From Methanobacteriaceae archaeon (lineage in GTDB: Archaea; Methanobacteriota; Methanobacteria; Methanobacteriales; Methanobacteriaceae): a stretch of DNA of 11,728 nucleotides. The number at the start of each line of letters is the position of its first letter. The first letter of the stretch is position 1. The position numbers and the translations under genes were made by a program. Under the pieces are notes generated by a model. It worked only from the letters and a program-made list of their open reading frames with translations. It did not search any database and had not been told where the DNA came from. This document shows positions 1 to 7,387 of this stretch, one piece after another. The stretch spans positions 1-11,728 of the forward strand of contig CAAGFH010000181.1 in NCBI GenBank assembly GCA_900769095.1, read 5' to 3'.

Positions 1-18
1 CGTGTGCTCTTCCGATCT
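1..18. other. Illumina adapter remnant (not genomic)
   Basis: The 18 bases CGTGTGCTCTTCCGATCT are identical to the 3' end of the Illumina TruSeq read-2 adapter. They sit exactly at the contig edge, and the thiI reading frame resumes as normal ThiI sequence immediately after them. The stretch is much richer in G+C than its surroundings. Anything translated from these bases should be ignored. This also indicates that the contig comes from an untrimmed short-read assembly. Confidence 0.96.
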
Positions 19-989
19 ATTTCCTCTTTTTCAAGACCAATTAAAGGTGATAAAATAGGCATTTCTACACCGTATCTTGTAGCTAAAATATTTGATAATG
101 TTTGTGAAGCAACCTGACCGACACTGCTTCCATCAACAATAGCATCAGCACCAAGTTTTAGAGCTAATTTTTCTGCAATATGATACATTCCTGATTTACA
201 TAATACACAGGTCATTTTTTCAGGAGCAGTGCCCTTAGCAGTCTGTAAATATTCTCCATATGGAACAACACGTTTTTTAATAGGAACTCCTTTTGCATAT
301 TCATTTAACTGATCAACTAACTGTTCGAAAAGTTCAGCTGCTTTAGGTGTTGTAAACGGAGCATTATCACAGTTAAGTGCAATAACTTCACATCCTCTTT
401 TCATCATCAGATAAGCAGCAACAGGAGAGTCTATTCCACTGGATAAAAGCACAACAACTTTTCCTTGTGTTCCTAATGGAAGGCCTCCAGGACCTTTGAT
501 TTTTTCATGGAAAATATAAGTATCATTTTCTCTAACTTCAACAAATATTGTTAAATCAGGAGTTGTTAAATCAACAGGAGCCATTACAACTTTTCTTACA
601 ACTCCACCACAATGAGCAGCCATTTCCTGGGAAGTAAATTCATGTTTACCTACACGGCGGCATTTAATTGCAAATTTAGTATTTTCATCAATTAATCCTT
701 TTTCAACTAAGCTTTCAACATATTTTGTTAAAGTCTCATCAATATCTTCATAGCTTGTTTTGGTTGAGGTTGCAGGAGAATAAGAAACAACTCCGAAAAC
801 CTTGTTTAATTTTTCAATTCCATCTTCAAAGTTTTCAGGGAAAATATAGATTCTTCCTTGATTTCTATCAACACTGCATTCAAAAGTAGCTTTAATATTT
901 TTAACTAGCTTTTTTTCAAAGCGAGACCTTATTTTTGGACTTTTCAATCCAATTTCACCATATCTGGCAATAATTAAATCATAATTCAT
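19..989 (-). CDS. thiI: ThiI, tRNA 4-thiouridine sulfurtransferase (3' end missing)
   Basis: The enzyme adenylates and thiolates U8 of tRNA to give 4-thiouridine. About 323 genuine codons are present. The start at 989 gives MNYDLIIARYGEIGLKS, the usual ThiI beginning. An N-terminal ferredoxin-like region (about 1-60) and a THUMP RNA-binding domain (about 60-168) are followed by an AANH/PP-loop ATPase with LLSSGIDSP at 181-189. The usual motif is SGGIDSP, so the first Gly is Ser (S184) here. A CxxC pair, C261 and C264 (TCVLCKSG), matches the cysteines shown to be essential in Methanococcus ThiI, where they bind an Fe-S cluster. Archaeal ThiI is usually about 380-390 residues and lacks rhodanese, so roughly 60 residues are lost at the contig end. 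It lies 138 nt downstream of alaS, behind a T-tract terminator, so it probably has its own promoter. The ribosome binding site is weak. Confidence 0.93.
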
Positions 990-1054
990 TTAAAACAACT
1001 CTTTTAATTAGTTCGCGCTGAAAAAATAGTAATCCCTTCAATACTAGTTTTTTA

Positions 1055-1062
1055 AAATATAA
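1055..1062 (-). promoter_or_regulatory. Possible TATA box for thiI
   Basis: The 138-nt gap between alaS and thiI holds an AT-rich TATA-like octamer, TTATATTT on the minus strand. It would place a transcription start near 1030 and leave a leader of about 40 nt. A second candidate (TATAAATT, around 1080-1088) is almost as good, and the background is very AT-rich. The choice between them is a guess. Confidence 0.25.
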
Positions 1063-1104
1063 CAGCAAGTATAATTTTTAATTTATACATTAATAAAAGT
1101 TTTC

Positions 1105-1127
1105 TAAAAAAAAGAAAGGATAAAAAA
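1105..1127 (-). terminator. Oligo-T terminator after alaS
   Basis: Immediately after the alaS stop codon the minus strand reads TTTTTTATCCTTTCTTTTTTTTA. Runs of T in the non-template strand are the established intrinsic termination signal of archaeal RNA polymerase. The 15-mer CCTTTCTTTTTTTTA is repeated exactly after rpl12 (3978-3992), which supports a real signal rather than chance AT-richness. Confidence 0.7.
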
Positions 1128-3821
1128 TTATCCTTTAATTAAATCAATAGCTGTTTGGATAGCTTCATCCATTTTGTCTGTGTTTTTACCTGCACCTTGT
1201 GCTAAAGTAAGACGGCCACCACCGCCACCACCTAATACACCAGCTGCAGTTTTGATAACTTCATTGATTTTAATTCCATTATCAATTGCGTTTTGAGAAG
1301 CTGCACCAACTATTTTACCATCGTTGTTTCCCATAATAACTATGTCTGCTTTTCCATTGTCGGTAAAGTCAGTAGCTATTTTTTGAAGTTCCTTGAAGTC
1401 TGATTCCATTAATTCAGAAACAACTTTTAATCCGTTGATTTCTTCATAGTCATCAGCAAGTGAATTCATTTTAAGAGAAGCAATTTGTGATTTTAACCTG
1501 TCGATTTCGTTTTTCTGTGCTTTCCATTCACTAAAGAATCTGTCACATGTTTTTGGAAGCTGATCATTGTCAACTTTAAATACTGCAGAACTTTCTCTTA
1601 AAAGTTCATTGTCATGTTGCATTGAATCAATTGCAGCAAGACCTGCTGAGAAATCAATTCTTTCTACACCATCTTGAACCCTTTCGGTTTTGTTGATTTT
1701 AATTGGTCCAACAACACCAGTTCTAAGTACGTGTGTACCTGCACAAGCTTGAACATCTACACCAGGGATTTTAACAACACGAATCATTTTACCAGGAACA
1801 ATACCTCCTTGGTAGAGTACGAAACCATATAATTCCTGTGCTTCATCTCTTGTATGGAATTGAATATCTAAATCAATATTTTCCATTACGTATTCGTTTG
1901 CTAATTTTTCAATTTCGTTTAATTCTTCTTGAGTAATACGTTTGTAGTGAGATAAGTCAATACGTGCCCTGGTAAGTCCGTTTTGAGATCCTGCCTGCCA
2001 GATGTGTTGACCTAATACTTTTCTTGCAGCTGCAATAACCAAGTGAGTTCCAGTGTGGTGACGTGCAAGGGTTATTCTTCTTGTCCAGTCGATTTTACCG
2101 GTTGCAGTTTTTCCAGCTACATCATCAATATCTCCTTCAATATGGTGTAATACGACATTGTTGATTTTTTCTGCGTGTTTAATTTCATATGATTTGCCAT
2201 CAATTACAACTTCACCAATATCAGAAGGTTGACCTCCTCCTTCAGGATAGAATGAGGTTTTATCAAAGATTAAACATTTATCGCCGTCTTTTTCGATTAA
2301 TCCTAAAACTTCGGCTTCAAATTCTTGTTGGTAGAAATCTTTATAGAATAATAGATCAGTTTCAGGGAAATCTACTTCAAATGCGGATTTTTTATTGGAA
2401 GTATCTTTTTCGTGTGCTCCTGCTACTTGAGTAAAGAAGTTATCTGGAACATTAACAGTGAAGTTATCTCCTGCCATTTCAACAACGGTTTCAGGAGGAA
2501 TTCCGTGAGCATCATATAAGTCAATTAACATGTCAAGAGGCATTTCGTCTTTGCCTTCTTTTTTAAGTCTTTTAATGGATCTTTTAACAATACTTTTACC
2601 TTTTTTAACTGTAGCAGCATATCTTTCTTCTTCTAAAGTGATAATATTCATGATGTGTTCTTCACTGTCACGAATTTCAGGATAGAATTTGGATAAGAAA
2701 TCAAGTTGGATTGCCATTACATCTGCAAGGGATTCTTCCATGTTTAATTCTTTCATGAAACGAATTGTTCTTCTTAATACTAATCTTGCAAGATATCCTT
2801 CTTTTACGTTGGATGGAATAATACCATCAGCAATCATGAATGCAAGACAACGTGTGTGGTCTGCAATAATGTAAATTGCTTCCATTGGTTCTGCTGCTTT
2901 TAAGTAGTCTTCTAATGTAAGACCTAAACTGTCTGCAACTTGTTGACGGAGTTCTTTTAAGTCTCCAATATCTTCAATATCCATCATTCCTGCAATTTGT
3001 GCATTTCTTCCTTGGATATCTTCATTGATTTCTACACCAGTTAATTCTCTTAATTTATCAACAACAGGTGCAAAACAAGCATCGTAAGCTGTTGGAGTTC
3101 CTTGAGAAATCCATGCAATTCTTTCAAGACCATAACCAGTATCTACAACTTTAATTGGAATTTCTTTTTTAGATCCATCTTCTAAAGTTTCGTATTGGAT
3201 AAACACGAGAGTTGCAAGTTCTACTCCTCTACAACATACTTCATAACAAGGTCCTTCGTTACCTCCACCAGACCACCATGATTTGATGAAAGTAATCTCT
3301 TCAGTATTAATTCCAATTGAGTTGAAAAACTCGTGACATATTCTGATGGTTTCATCTTCCCAGTAAATGAAGTCATCTTCTTTGTTGATAACTGTATGAG
3401 TACCCATAGTAAAACAGGTCATGTGTCTTCCGGTTCTTCCAACATTGTCAACGTCGTTAAGTCTGATTGAAGGTTGAGCCATTGCAATAGGGTTTGCAGG
3501 TGGTTTAACAAGTCCAGATGTAATCCATGGTTGGAAACAGAAAATTGATGCTCCAACTAAAAATACGTCATCTCTCCATCTTTTAGCAAGAACTGGATAT
3601 CTTGGGACGTGTACATGTCCTTCACTTTCTAAAAATTCTCTGAAAACTTTTTGGATTTCATATAAGTTGTATGGTTTATCAGTAGCAGGATTTGCAATAA
3701 AACCGTACTCGTCACATGGAGCGTCCCCACAAGTTTCCCTATCAACTTGAGAGTAAAACTCTTGTCCACAAGTTTTACAAGTTTGTAGTTTATAACCAAG
3801 TTTATCAAAAATTTCTACCAT
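1128..3821 (-). CDS. alaS: Alanyl-tRNA synthetase (AlaRS), archaeal type
   Basis: This enzyme attaches alanine to tRNA-Ala in the cytoplasm and hydrolyses mischarged Ser- or Gly-tRNA-Ala. The 897 residues are full length for an archaeal AlaRS. A Cys-rich N-terminal extension typical of archaea (C15, C18, C31, C36) precedes the class II catalytic core. The core contains RLNDVDNVGRTGRH (120-133) and the VDTGYGLERIAW motif 3 region (226-237). The editing domain keeps both zinc half-sites: HxxxH at H589/H593 (HHTGTH) and CxxxH at C693/H697 (CAGTH). A coiled segment (about 765-785) leads to the C-Ala domain with its glycine-rich GVLGGGGGGR (861-870). The gene sits between rpl12 and thiI, separated from each by a T-tract terminator. 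No strong ribosome binding site precedes the ATG; only a partial match (CTGATT) is seen. Confidence 0.98.
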   Translation of the reverse strand: MVEIFDKLGYKLQTCKTCGQEFYSQVDRETCGDAPCDEYGFIANPATDKPYNLYEIQKVFREFLESEGHVHVPRYPVLAKRWRDDVFLVGASIFCFQPWITSGLVKPPANPIAMAQPSIRLNDVDNVGRTGRHMTCFTMGTHTVINKEDDFIYWEDETIRICHEFFNSIGINTEEITFIKSWWSGGGNEGPCYEVCCRGVELATLVFIQYETLEDGSKKEIPIKVVDTGYGLERIAWISQGTPTAYDACFAPVVDKLRELTGVEINEDIQGRNAQIAGMMDIEDIGDLKELRQQVADSLGLTLEDYLKAAEPMEAIYIIADHTRCLAFMIADGIIPSNVKEGYLARLVLRRTIRFMKELNMEESLADVMAIQLDFLSKFYPEIRDSEEHIMNIITLEEERYAATVKKGKSIVKRSIKRLKKEGKDEMPLDMLIDLYDAHGIPPETVVEMAGDNFTVNVPDNFFTQVAGAHEKDTSNKKSAFEVDFPETDLLFYKDFYQQEFEAEVLGLIEKDGDKCLIFDKTSFYPEGGGQPSDIGEVVIDGKSYEIKHAEKINNVVLHHIEGDIDDVAGKTATGKIDWTRRITLARHHTGTHLVIAAARKVLGQHIWQAGSQNGLTRARIDLSHYKRITQEELNEIEKLANEYVMENIDLDIQFHTRDEAQELYGFVLYQGGIVPGKMIRVVKIPGVDVQACAGTHVLRTGVVGPIKINKTERVQDGVERIDFSAGLAAIDSMQHDNELLRESSAVFKVDNDQLPKTCDRFFSEWKAQKNEIDRLKSQIASLKMNSLADDYEEINGLKVVSELMESDFKELQKIATDFTDNGKADIVIMGNNDGKIVGAASQNAIDNGIKINEVIKTAAGVLGGGGGGRLTLAQGAGKNTDKMDEAIQTAIDLIKG

Positions 3822-3844
3822 ATGAATCAGTTCAAATTATTTAT

Positions 3845-3856
3845 TAGTATATACTA
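3845..3856 (-). promoter_or_regulatory. Candidate TATA box for alaS
   Basis: TAGTATATACTA is a perfect 12-bp palindrome whose centre lies about 29 nt upstream of the alaS ATG. Archaeal transcription usually starts about 25-27 nt from the TATA centre. The mRNA would then begin only a few bases before the ATG, which fits the weak ribosome binding site. No clear BRE is visible. The remainder of the 188-nt gap (3822-4009) holds only the rpl12 terminator and AT-rich sequence. Confidence 0.4.
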
Positions 3857-3977
3857 TGAATTTTGTTAAATAAATAATTAGTGAAAAAATGTCAGAAAAA
3901 CTTTGATTTTTAGTAAAAATAGCAGTAAATAAATAGTTGGTTTTTAAGTAAAAATAAGAATTATTCAGTTATGTAAA

Positions 3978-4009
3978 TAAAAAAAAGAAAGGTGATAGAT
4001 TTAAAAAAC
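3978..4009 (-). terminator. Oligo-T terminator after rpl12
   Basis: Downstream of the rpl12 stop codon the minus strand carries TTTTTT, then after a short gap CCTTTCTTTTTTTTA (3978-3992). The latter is identical over 15 nt to the element after alaS. It probably ends the spt5-rpl12 transcript. Confidence 0.7.
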
Positions 4010-4312
4010 CTATCCGAAGAGAGCACCTAATCCAGCTGCTGCTTCTTCTTCAGAAGCTTCTTCTTCCTCTTCTTCTTCCTCTTCTTCTTCAGCTGCTTCA
4101 GCTGCTACAGGAGCTGCTGCAGGAGCTGCTGCTGCCATAGCAGTAGTTTCCATAGCTTCGTCAATGTCAACATCTTCTAAAGCTGCGATTAAAGCTTTGA
4201 TTCTAGCATCATCAGCTTCAATACCTGCTGCTTCAATAATACTTTTAACATTTTCTTCGTTAATCTCTTTTTCTGCACTGTGCAAAATCATTGCCGCATA
4301 TATGTATTCCAT
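4010..4312 (-). CDS. rpl12: Ribosomal protein L12 (P1), stalk protein
   Basis: This is the archaeal P1-type stalk protein, which binds as dimers to P0 and recruits translational GTPases to the ribosome. It has 100 residues, normal for the family. The N-terminal helical dimerisation domain (1-58, starting [17 protein letters not shown]) is followed by an Ala/Pro hinge (about 58-74) and an uninterrupted acidic run (75-85). It ends in the conserved tail [15 protein letters not shown], shared with P0, which in archaea contacts aEF1A, aEF2 and aIF5B. The ATG has a good ribosome binding site (GGTGAT, 3 nt before it). The gene lies 56 nt downstream of rplP0 without an obvious terminator between them, so it is probably the last gene of the same operon. 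Confidence 0.97.
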   Translation of the reverse strand: MEYIYAAMILHSAEKEINEENVKSIIEAAGIEADDARIKALIAALEDVDIDEAMETTAMAAAAPAAAPVAAEAAEEEEEEEEEEEASEEEAAAGLGALFG

Positions 4313-4368
4313 GTTATCACCATTAATTTTATAAAGTGTTAGTTTTTACAATAAAAATTATAATAATT

Positions 4369-5376
4369 TTAACCGAAGAGAGCTCCTAACCCAGCTGCTG
4401 CTTCTTCTTCACTACTTTCTTCTTCTTCCTCTTCTTCCTCTTCTTCAACAACTTCTTCAATTACTGGAGCAGCTGCTACAGCAACGTTGGAAAGTTTGTC
4501 AGCTAATTCGTCGTCAATTGCGCCTTCAGTATCAGCTACTTCAGATGCGATTGCTAACATTTTAGCTTGAGCTAAACCAATGATCGGTTCAGCAGTTTCA
4601 GAGGTTACAATTGCTCCTTCTACACCAACATTAATAGCTCTGGTGTATGCGAGAGTAATGATAGTGGAAATAGTTTCATCAGTAGGGATTGCTGCGTTTA
4701 CAGATAAGTTAAATGCATTTCTGAATGCATTTTGAACGTCAGCTAATGTTTGTTCTTCGTCGATTGCAAGTATGTCGGAAGTATAAACTGCTTCTTCTTC
4801 ATATACTGCTTTTAAATCGATTCCTACTTCCATAGGATTAATATCCATTCTGGATAAGGTTGCTGCTACTTGTTTGGAAACTTCTTCGCCAGCTTTTACG
4901 ACGACAGTTTCTTTTTGTACGCAGATTTTACCTTTATCAATTTTAGCAGGAATTCCAACTTGTTGTAATTCACCTAAGAAAGGACCTGGTTCAAAACCGG
5001 TGTCTCCTTCAGGTACAATAATATCATCAGAAGCGATAGATCCTGGTTTAGCAGGAGCTGAAGTTTTGCTGTCTTCTAATATTTTGTATAATCTGAAAGG
5101 ATTCATTTCAGTAGCAATAATTGCAACTTGACCTTCCATATGTTCGGATAAATCAACAATGTTGTTTTTATCAGCATTACAATCTTCAAGAGCTAATTCA
5201 ATAAGATTGATTTTAGACATTCTGATTACAGCTTTACCGTTGAGAGATTTTCTCATTTCTTGGAGCTGTTTTGCAGGAATGTTCATTAAGTCAACAATAC
5301 CGATTACTTCGTGTTGATTAATGAGTTCTTTGAGCTCTTGGACTTCTTCCTTTTTCCATTCTGCAACATGAGCCAT
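4369..5376 (-). CDS. rplP0: Ribosomal protein P0 (uL10), stalk base
   Basis: P0 anchors the L12/P1 dimers to 23S rRNA next to L11. The 335 residues match archaeal P0. The L10 rRNA-binding domain (about 1-105) starts [18 protein letters not shown], followed by the archaeal/eukaryotic insertion domain (about 106-185, with [16 protein letters not shown]). A helical spine (about 205-295) carries the L12 dimers. An acidic tract (307-320) and [15 protein letters not shown] complete the protein. The final 15 residues differ from those of L12 only at the first position. The ATG overlaps the rpl1 stop by one base (TAATG) and follows the ribosome binding site GAGGGTGAT, so translation is probably coupled to L1. 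Confidence 0.98.
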   Translation of the reverse strand: MAHVAEWKKEEVQELKELINQHEVIGIVDLMNIPAKQLQEMRKSLNGKAVIRMSKINLIELALEDCNADKNNIVDLSEHMEGQVAIIATEMNPFRLYKILEDSKTSAPAKPGSIASDDIIVPEGDTGFEPGPFLGELQQVGIPAKIDKGKICVQKETVVVKAGEEVSKQVAATLSRMDINPMEVGIDLKAVYEEEAVYTSDILAIDEEQTLADVQNAFRNAFNLSVNAAIPTDETISTIITLAYTRAINVGVEGAIVTSETAEPIIGLAQAKMLAIASEVADTEGAIDDELADKLSNVAVAAAPVIEEVVEEEEEEEEEESSEEEAAAGLGALFG

Positions 5377-6014
5377 TAGATCACCCTCACTACTGGTCCC
5401 ATAGTTGTTTTAATAAACATGGACTTGATTTGACTTCTTCCTTTTTCTAAATTGCGGTCTAAGACTGTAAGAACAGTTTCCACATTTTCAGCTATATCCT
5501 CGTCTGACATGTCTTGGCTTCCAACAACAATTTGAATACTTGCTTGTTGTTTTACACCAACTTTGACAGTACTTTGTAATCTGTCTAAAAGAGGAGCTAA
5601 TTTAATACTTGCAGGTACTGGTTTTGGCATTTTACCACGAGGACCGAGTACTGGACCTAAGAACCTACCAACAAGTGGCATCATATCAGCTTGAGCTACT
5701 AAGAAATCAACAGAGTTTGCCATTTTTTTAGCGGATTTTCTGTCTTTTCCGAAAGCTTCTAAATCTCCTTTATTAATTACAGTGTCAAGACCAGCTTCTT
5801 TAGCTTGAACAATGAGTTCCCCATCAGCAATGACTCCGATTTTAACATCTTTGCCACGGCCGTTAGGAAGAGTAACTTCCTCATTAAACCTATTTTCTGG
5901 TTTTTTGACATCTAAGTCACGGATATTAATAATAATATCTACGGACTCAGTGAAGTTTCTCGGCTTAGATTGTTCTTTTGCCTCCTTCACCGCGTTAATT
6001 ACATCTTGTGTCAT
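5376..6014 (-). CDS. rpl1: Ribosomal protein L1 (uL1)
   Basis: L1 builds the mobile L1 stalk of the large subunit, which helps release deacylated tRNA from the E site. In methanogens it also represses its own operon by binding mRNA. The protein has 212 residues, full length. N- and C-terminal halves form domain I, and the inserted domain II includes the family signature around [19 protein letters not shown] (112-130). The ribosome binding site is GGGGGATT, ending 3 nt before the ATG. Codons 9-22 contain an RNA fold matching the L1 autoregulatory site. The gene is 177 nt downstream of rpl11, an unusually large gap inside this tight cluster, while its 3' end overlaps rplP0 by one base. Confidence 0.98.
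   Translation of the reverse strand: MTQDVINAVKEAKEQSKPRNFTESVDIIINIRDLDVKKPENRFNEEVTLPNGRGKDVKIGVIADGELIVQAKEAGLDTVINKGDLEAFGKDRKSAKKMANSVDFLVAQADMMPLVGRFLGPVLGPRGKMPKPVPASIKLAPLLDRLQSTVKVGVKQQASIQIVVGSQDMSDEDIAENVETVLTVLDRNLEKGRSQIKSMFIKTTMGPVVRVI
5950..5990 (-). promoter_or_regulatory. L1 autoregulatory mRNA element inside rpl1
   Basis: On the mRNA strand, GTGAAG (5990-5985) pairs perfectly with CTTCAC (5955-5950). Next comes an asymmetric internal loop, GA on the 5' side and GAGAAA on the 3' side, then a second helix GGC/GCC (5982-5980 with 5964-5962). A short AGA/TCT pairing closes an ACAA loop. As I recall, the methanogen mRNA fragment crystallised with archaeal L1 has the same outer helix, the same GAGAAA loop and the same GCC. 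It also lies about 30 nt after the L1 start codon, as here (24 nt). L1 binding would block translation of rpl1 and, through coupling, rplP0. The site encodes residues 9-22 ([14 protein letters not shown]). Confidence 0.85.
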
Positions 6015-6017
6015 ATT

Positions 6018-6045
6018 AATCCCCCATGAACATAATGTTCATTGG
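6018..6045 (-). promoter_or_regulatory. rpl1 ribosome binding site with adjoining hairpin
   Basis: The ribosome binding site GGGGGATT (6025-6018) directly follows a hairpin. ATGAACA pairs with TGTTCAT around a short central loop (6042-6026). Two extra C:G pairs beyond one mismatch take two G residues of the ribosome binding site (CC 6045-6044 with GG 6024-6023). The structure could limit ribosome access, alone or with the L1 site just downstream. Confidence 0.5.
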
Positions 6046-6110
6046 ATAAATTTGGTTTCATGAGTATCGATTACAAGAAAAAAATTCTTAAACGATTGCA
6101 TGAATTAAAA

Positions 6111-6155
6111 ACAGTATATCAATTATAATCGTAATTATAACGTCATATACACTGT
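6111..6155 (-). repeat. Long imperfect inverted repeat in the rpl11-rpl1 spacer
   Basis: The spacer between rpl11 and rpl1 contains an imperfect palindrome. On the mRNA strand ACAGT, a GT bulge, ATAT and, after a small internal loop, TTATAAT pair with ATTATAA, ATAT and ACTGT across a TACG loop, about 16 pairs in all. It may be an RNA processing or stability element, or may mark a separate rpl1 transcript. The rest of this 177-nt gap holds no open reading frame. Confidence 0.45.
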
Positions 6156-6191
6156 ATTTATTAACTTAATTTAAATTTAACAATATAATAT

Positions 6192-6674
6192 CTATTCTAC
6201 TAAGATATCATCATATTTTCCAGCATCAACATCTTTTTGTGCTTCTCTTGGGTCTTTACCATCAACAGATAATCCCATACTAACACAGGTTCCCATGACT
6301 TCTTTGATACCTGATTTGTAATCGTTAGCGAGTAATGAATCGAATTTCATTCTAGCGATTTTAAATGCAGTTTCAATTGGTAAGTCATTAACAATATCTA
6401 AACCTGGTTCATGAGAAGCTTTTTCGATGCCTAACTCTTCCATGATAAGAGCAGTTGTAGGCGGAGTACCAATTTCAATTTCGAAATCTTTAGTATCTCT
6501 GTCGATAATAACTTTAACAGGCACTTTCATACCTGCGAAATCAGCACTTTTCTTATTAATTTCTTCAACTACTTGCATCATGTTAATACCGAAAGGTCCT
6601 AAAGCTGGACCTAATGGTGGACCAGGAGTAGCAGTTCCACCCTCGATAAGAACTTCGACTGTATCTTTAGCCAT
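6192..6674 (-). CDS. rpl11: Ribosomal protein L11 (uL11)
   Basis: L11 binds the GTPase-associated centre of 23S rRNA beside P0 and takes part in factor-dependent steps of translation. The 160 residues match archaeal L11. The N-terminal domain has the family motif [20 protein letters not shown] (13-31), with the proline-rich loop that faces translation factors. The C-terminal rRNA-binding domain begins near [14 protein letters not shown] (69-82). The ATG shares one base with the spt5 stop codon (TGATG) and has a strong ribosome binding site (AGGAGG) within the end of spt5, so spt5 and rpl11 are co-transcribed and probably translationally coupled. Confidence 0.98.
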   Translation of the reverse strand: MAKDTVEVLIEGGTATPGPPLGPALGPFGINMMQVVEEINKKSADFAGMKVPVKVIIDRDTKDFEIEIGTPPTTALIMEELGIEKASHEPGLDIVNDLPIETAFKIARMKFDSLLANDYKSGIKEVMGTCVSMGLSVDGKDPREAQKDVDAGKYDDILVE

Positions 6675-7144
6675 CAGTCAGCCTCCTTTTGAATTATTCT
6701 AATTTGATCAGCTTTAACAGTAACTGGTATAGGTACTGCAGCTTCTATTAACTCAAGAACGACTTCTTCACGTGATTCGTCAATACGAACCACTTTTGCT
6801 CTTTCTCCTTTAAATGGACCAGAAATAAGCTCAACAATACTTCCTTTTTGAATAGAGGAAATAATAGGCTCTGGTTTTAAGAATCTTTTAACCTCTTCGA
6901 AGCTAATGGTAGCATTACCACCAACAACACCTCTTAAATGTTGTACCTTCAAATCAGGGTTTCTAAGATCTATTTTTGTTGAGGATTCAACTAAAATATA
7001 TCCTTTTAAAGATTCCGGAACAAGAATTGATGAAATGCCTACGCCTTCAACGGTCCTAGCCTTACGAGCTAAGAGCCTAGCAACATTCCTTTCCTGTCCT
7101 GCGGATGTTTTAAGAGCATATATGGAACTATTAGTATCTTCCAT
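6674..7144 (-). CDS. spt5: Spt5/NusG-like transcription elongation factor
   Basis: Archaeal Spt5 (homologue of bacterial NusG) binds the RNA polymerase clamp with Spt4 and raises processivity; its KOW domain is thought to contact the ribosome. The 156 residues are normal for an archaeal Spt5. The NGN domain (about 6-88) opens with [15 protein letters not shown], and a single KOW domain (about 99-132) shows [21 protein letters not shown]. The start is supported by AGGTGA placed 7 nt before the ATG. It is the first gene of the ribosomal stalk operon here, because an oligo-T terminator lies after secE and a good TATA box follows it. Spt4 is not in this window. Confidence 0.97.
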   Translation of the reverse strand: MEDTNSSIYALKTSAGQERNVARLLARKARTVEGVGISSILVPESLKGYILVESSTKIDLRNPDLKVQHLRGVVGGNATISFEEVKRFLKPEPIISSIQKGSIVELISGPFKGERAKVVRIDESREEVVLELIEAAVPIPVTVKADQIRIIQKEAD

Positions 7145-7216
7145 AAAAAATTCACCTATTTTTAAAATTTTTTCTTGTTAATAAAATCATACATTAAGTT
7201 AAAAATATTATAAAAG

Positions 7217-7252
7217 CCATAATTTTCAAGAAGAAAAATATCTTGAAAATGG
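7217..7252 (-). repeat. Hairpin at the predicted 5' end of the spt5 operon mRNA
   Basis: On the mRNA strand CCATTTTCAAGA pairs with TCTTGAAAA-TGG: a 9-bp helix, a 3-nt bulge, then 3 more pairs, around a 9-nt loop. The predicted transcription start from the TATA box at 7273-7280 is near 7250, so the transcript would begin within or at this fold. It may protect the 5' end or regulate the operon. There is no open reading frame in the 243-nt gap 7145-7387. Confidence 0.5.
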
Positions 7253-7272
7253 AATTCTATAATATGAATATC

Positions 7273-7280
7273 TATATAAA
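7273..7280 (-). promoter_or_regulatory. TATA box of the spt5-rpl11-rpl1-rplP0-rpl12 operon
   Basis: TTTATATA on the minus strand is the classic archaeal TATA sequence. It predicts a start near 7250 and a leader of about 105 nt before spt5. An alternative, TTTAAATA (7287-7294), has a better A-rich BRE-like stretch upstream and would start about 15 nt earlier. Either one places the promoter between secE and spt5. Confidence 0.6.
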
Positions 7281-7355
7281 TAATAGTATTTAAAAGTTTT
7301 TAAAAAAATGATATTTTTAACAAAAATCAAGCATTACAAAAATTTTATTATAATT

Positions 7356-7380
7356 AAAAAATATCAAAAAAATAAAAAAG
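7356..7380 (-). terminator. Oligo-T terminator after secE
   Basis: Just after the secE stop codon the minus strand shows three T tracts in succession (6, 7 and 6 T, separated by A and GATA). This fits archaeal intrinsic termination and would separate secE from the spt5 operon, at least in part. Confidence 0.6.
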
Positions 7381-7387
7381 TTGGGTT

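Noticed and set aside
2189..2874. Plus-strand open frames inside alaS
   Set aside because: They are antisense to a complete, well-conserved AlaRS and have no ribosome binding site or family resemblance. The same holds for the plus-strand frames opposite rplP0, rpl1, rpl11, spt5, the transposase and the adhesin.
4045..4445. GAA/GAG-rich tracts near the ends of rpl12 and rplP0 as microsatellites or phase-variable repeats
   Set aside because: They encode the conserved acidic hinge of the stalk proteins, and the reading frames are intact. Mixed GAA/GAG codons argue against a slippage tract.
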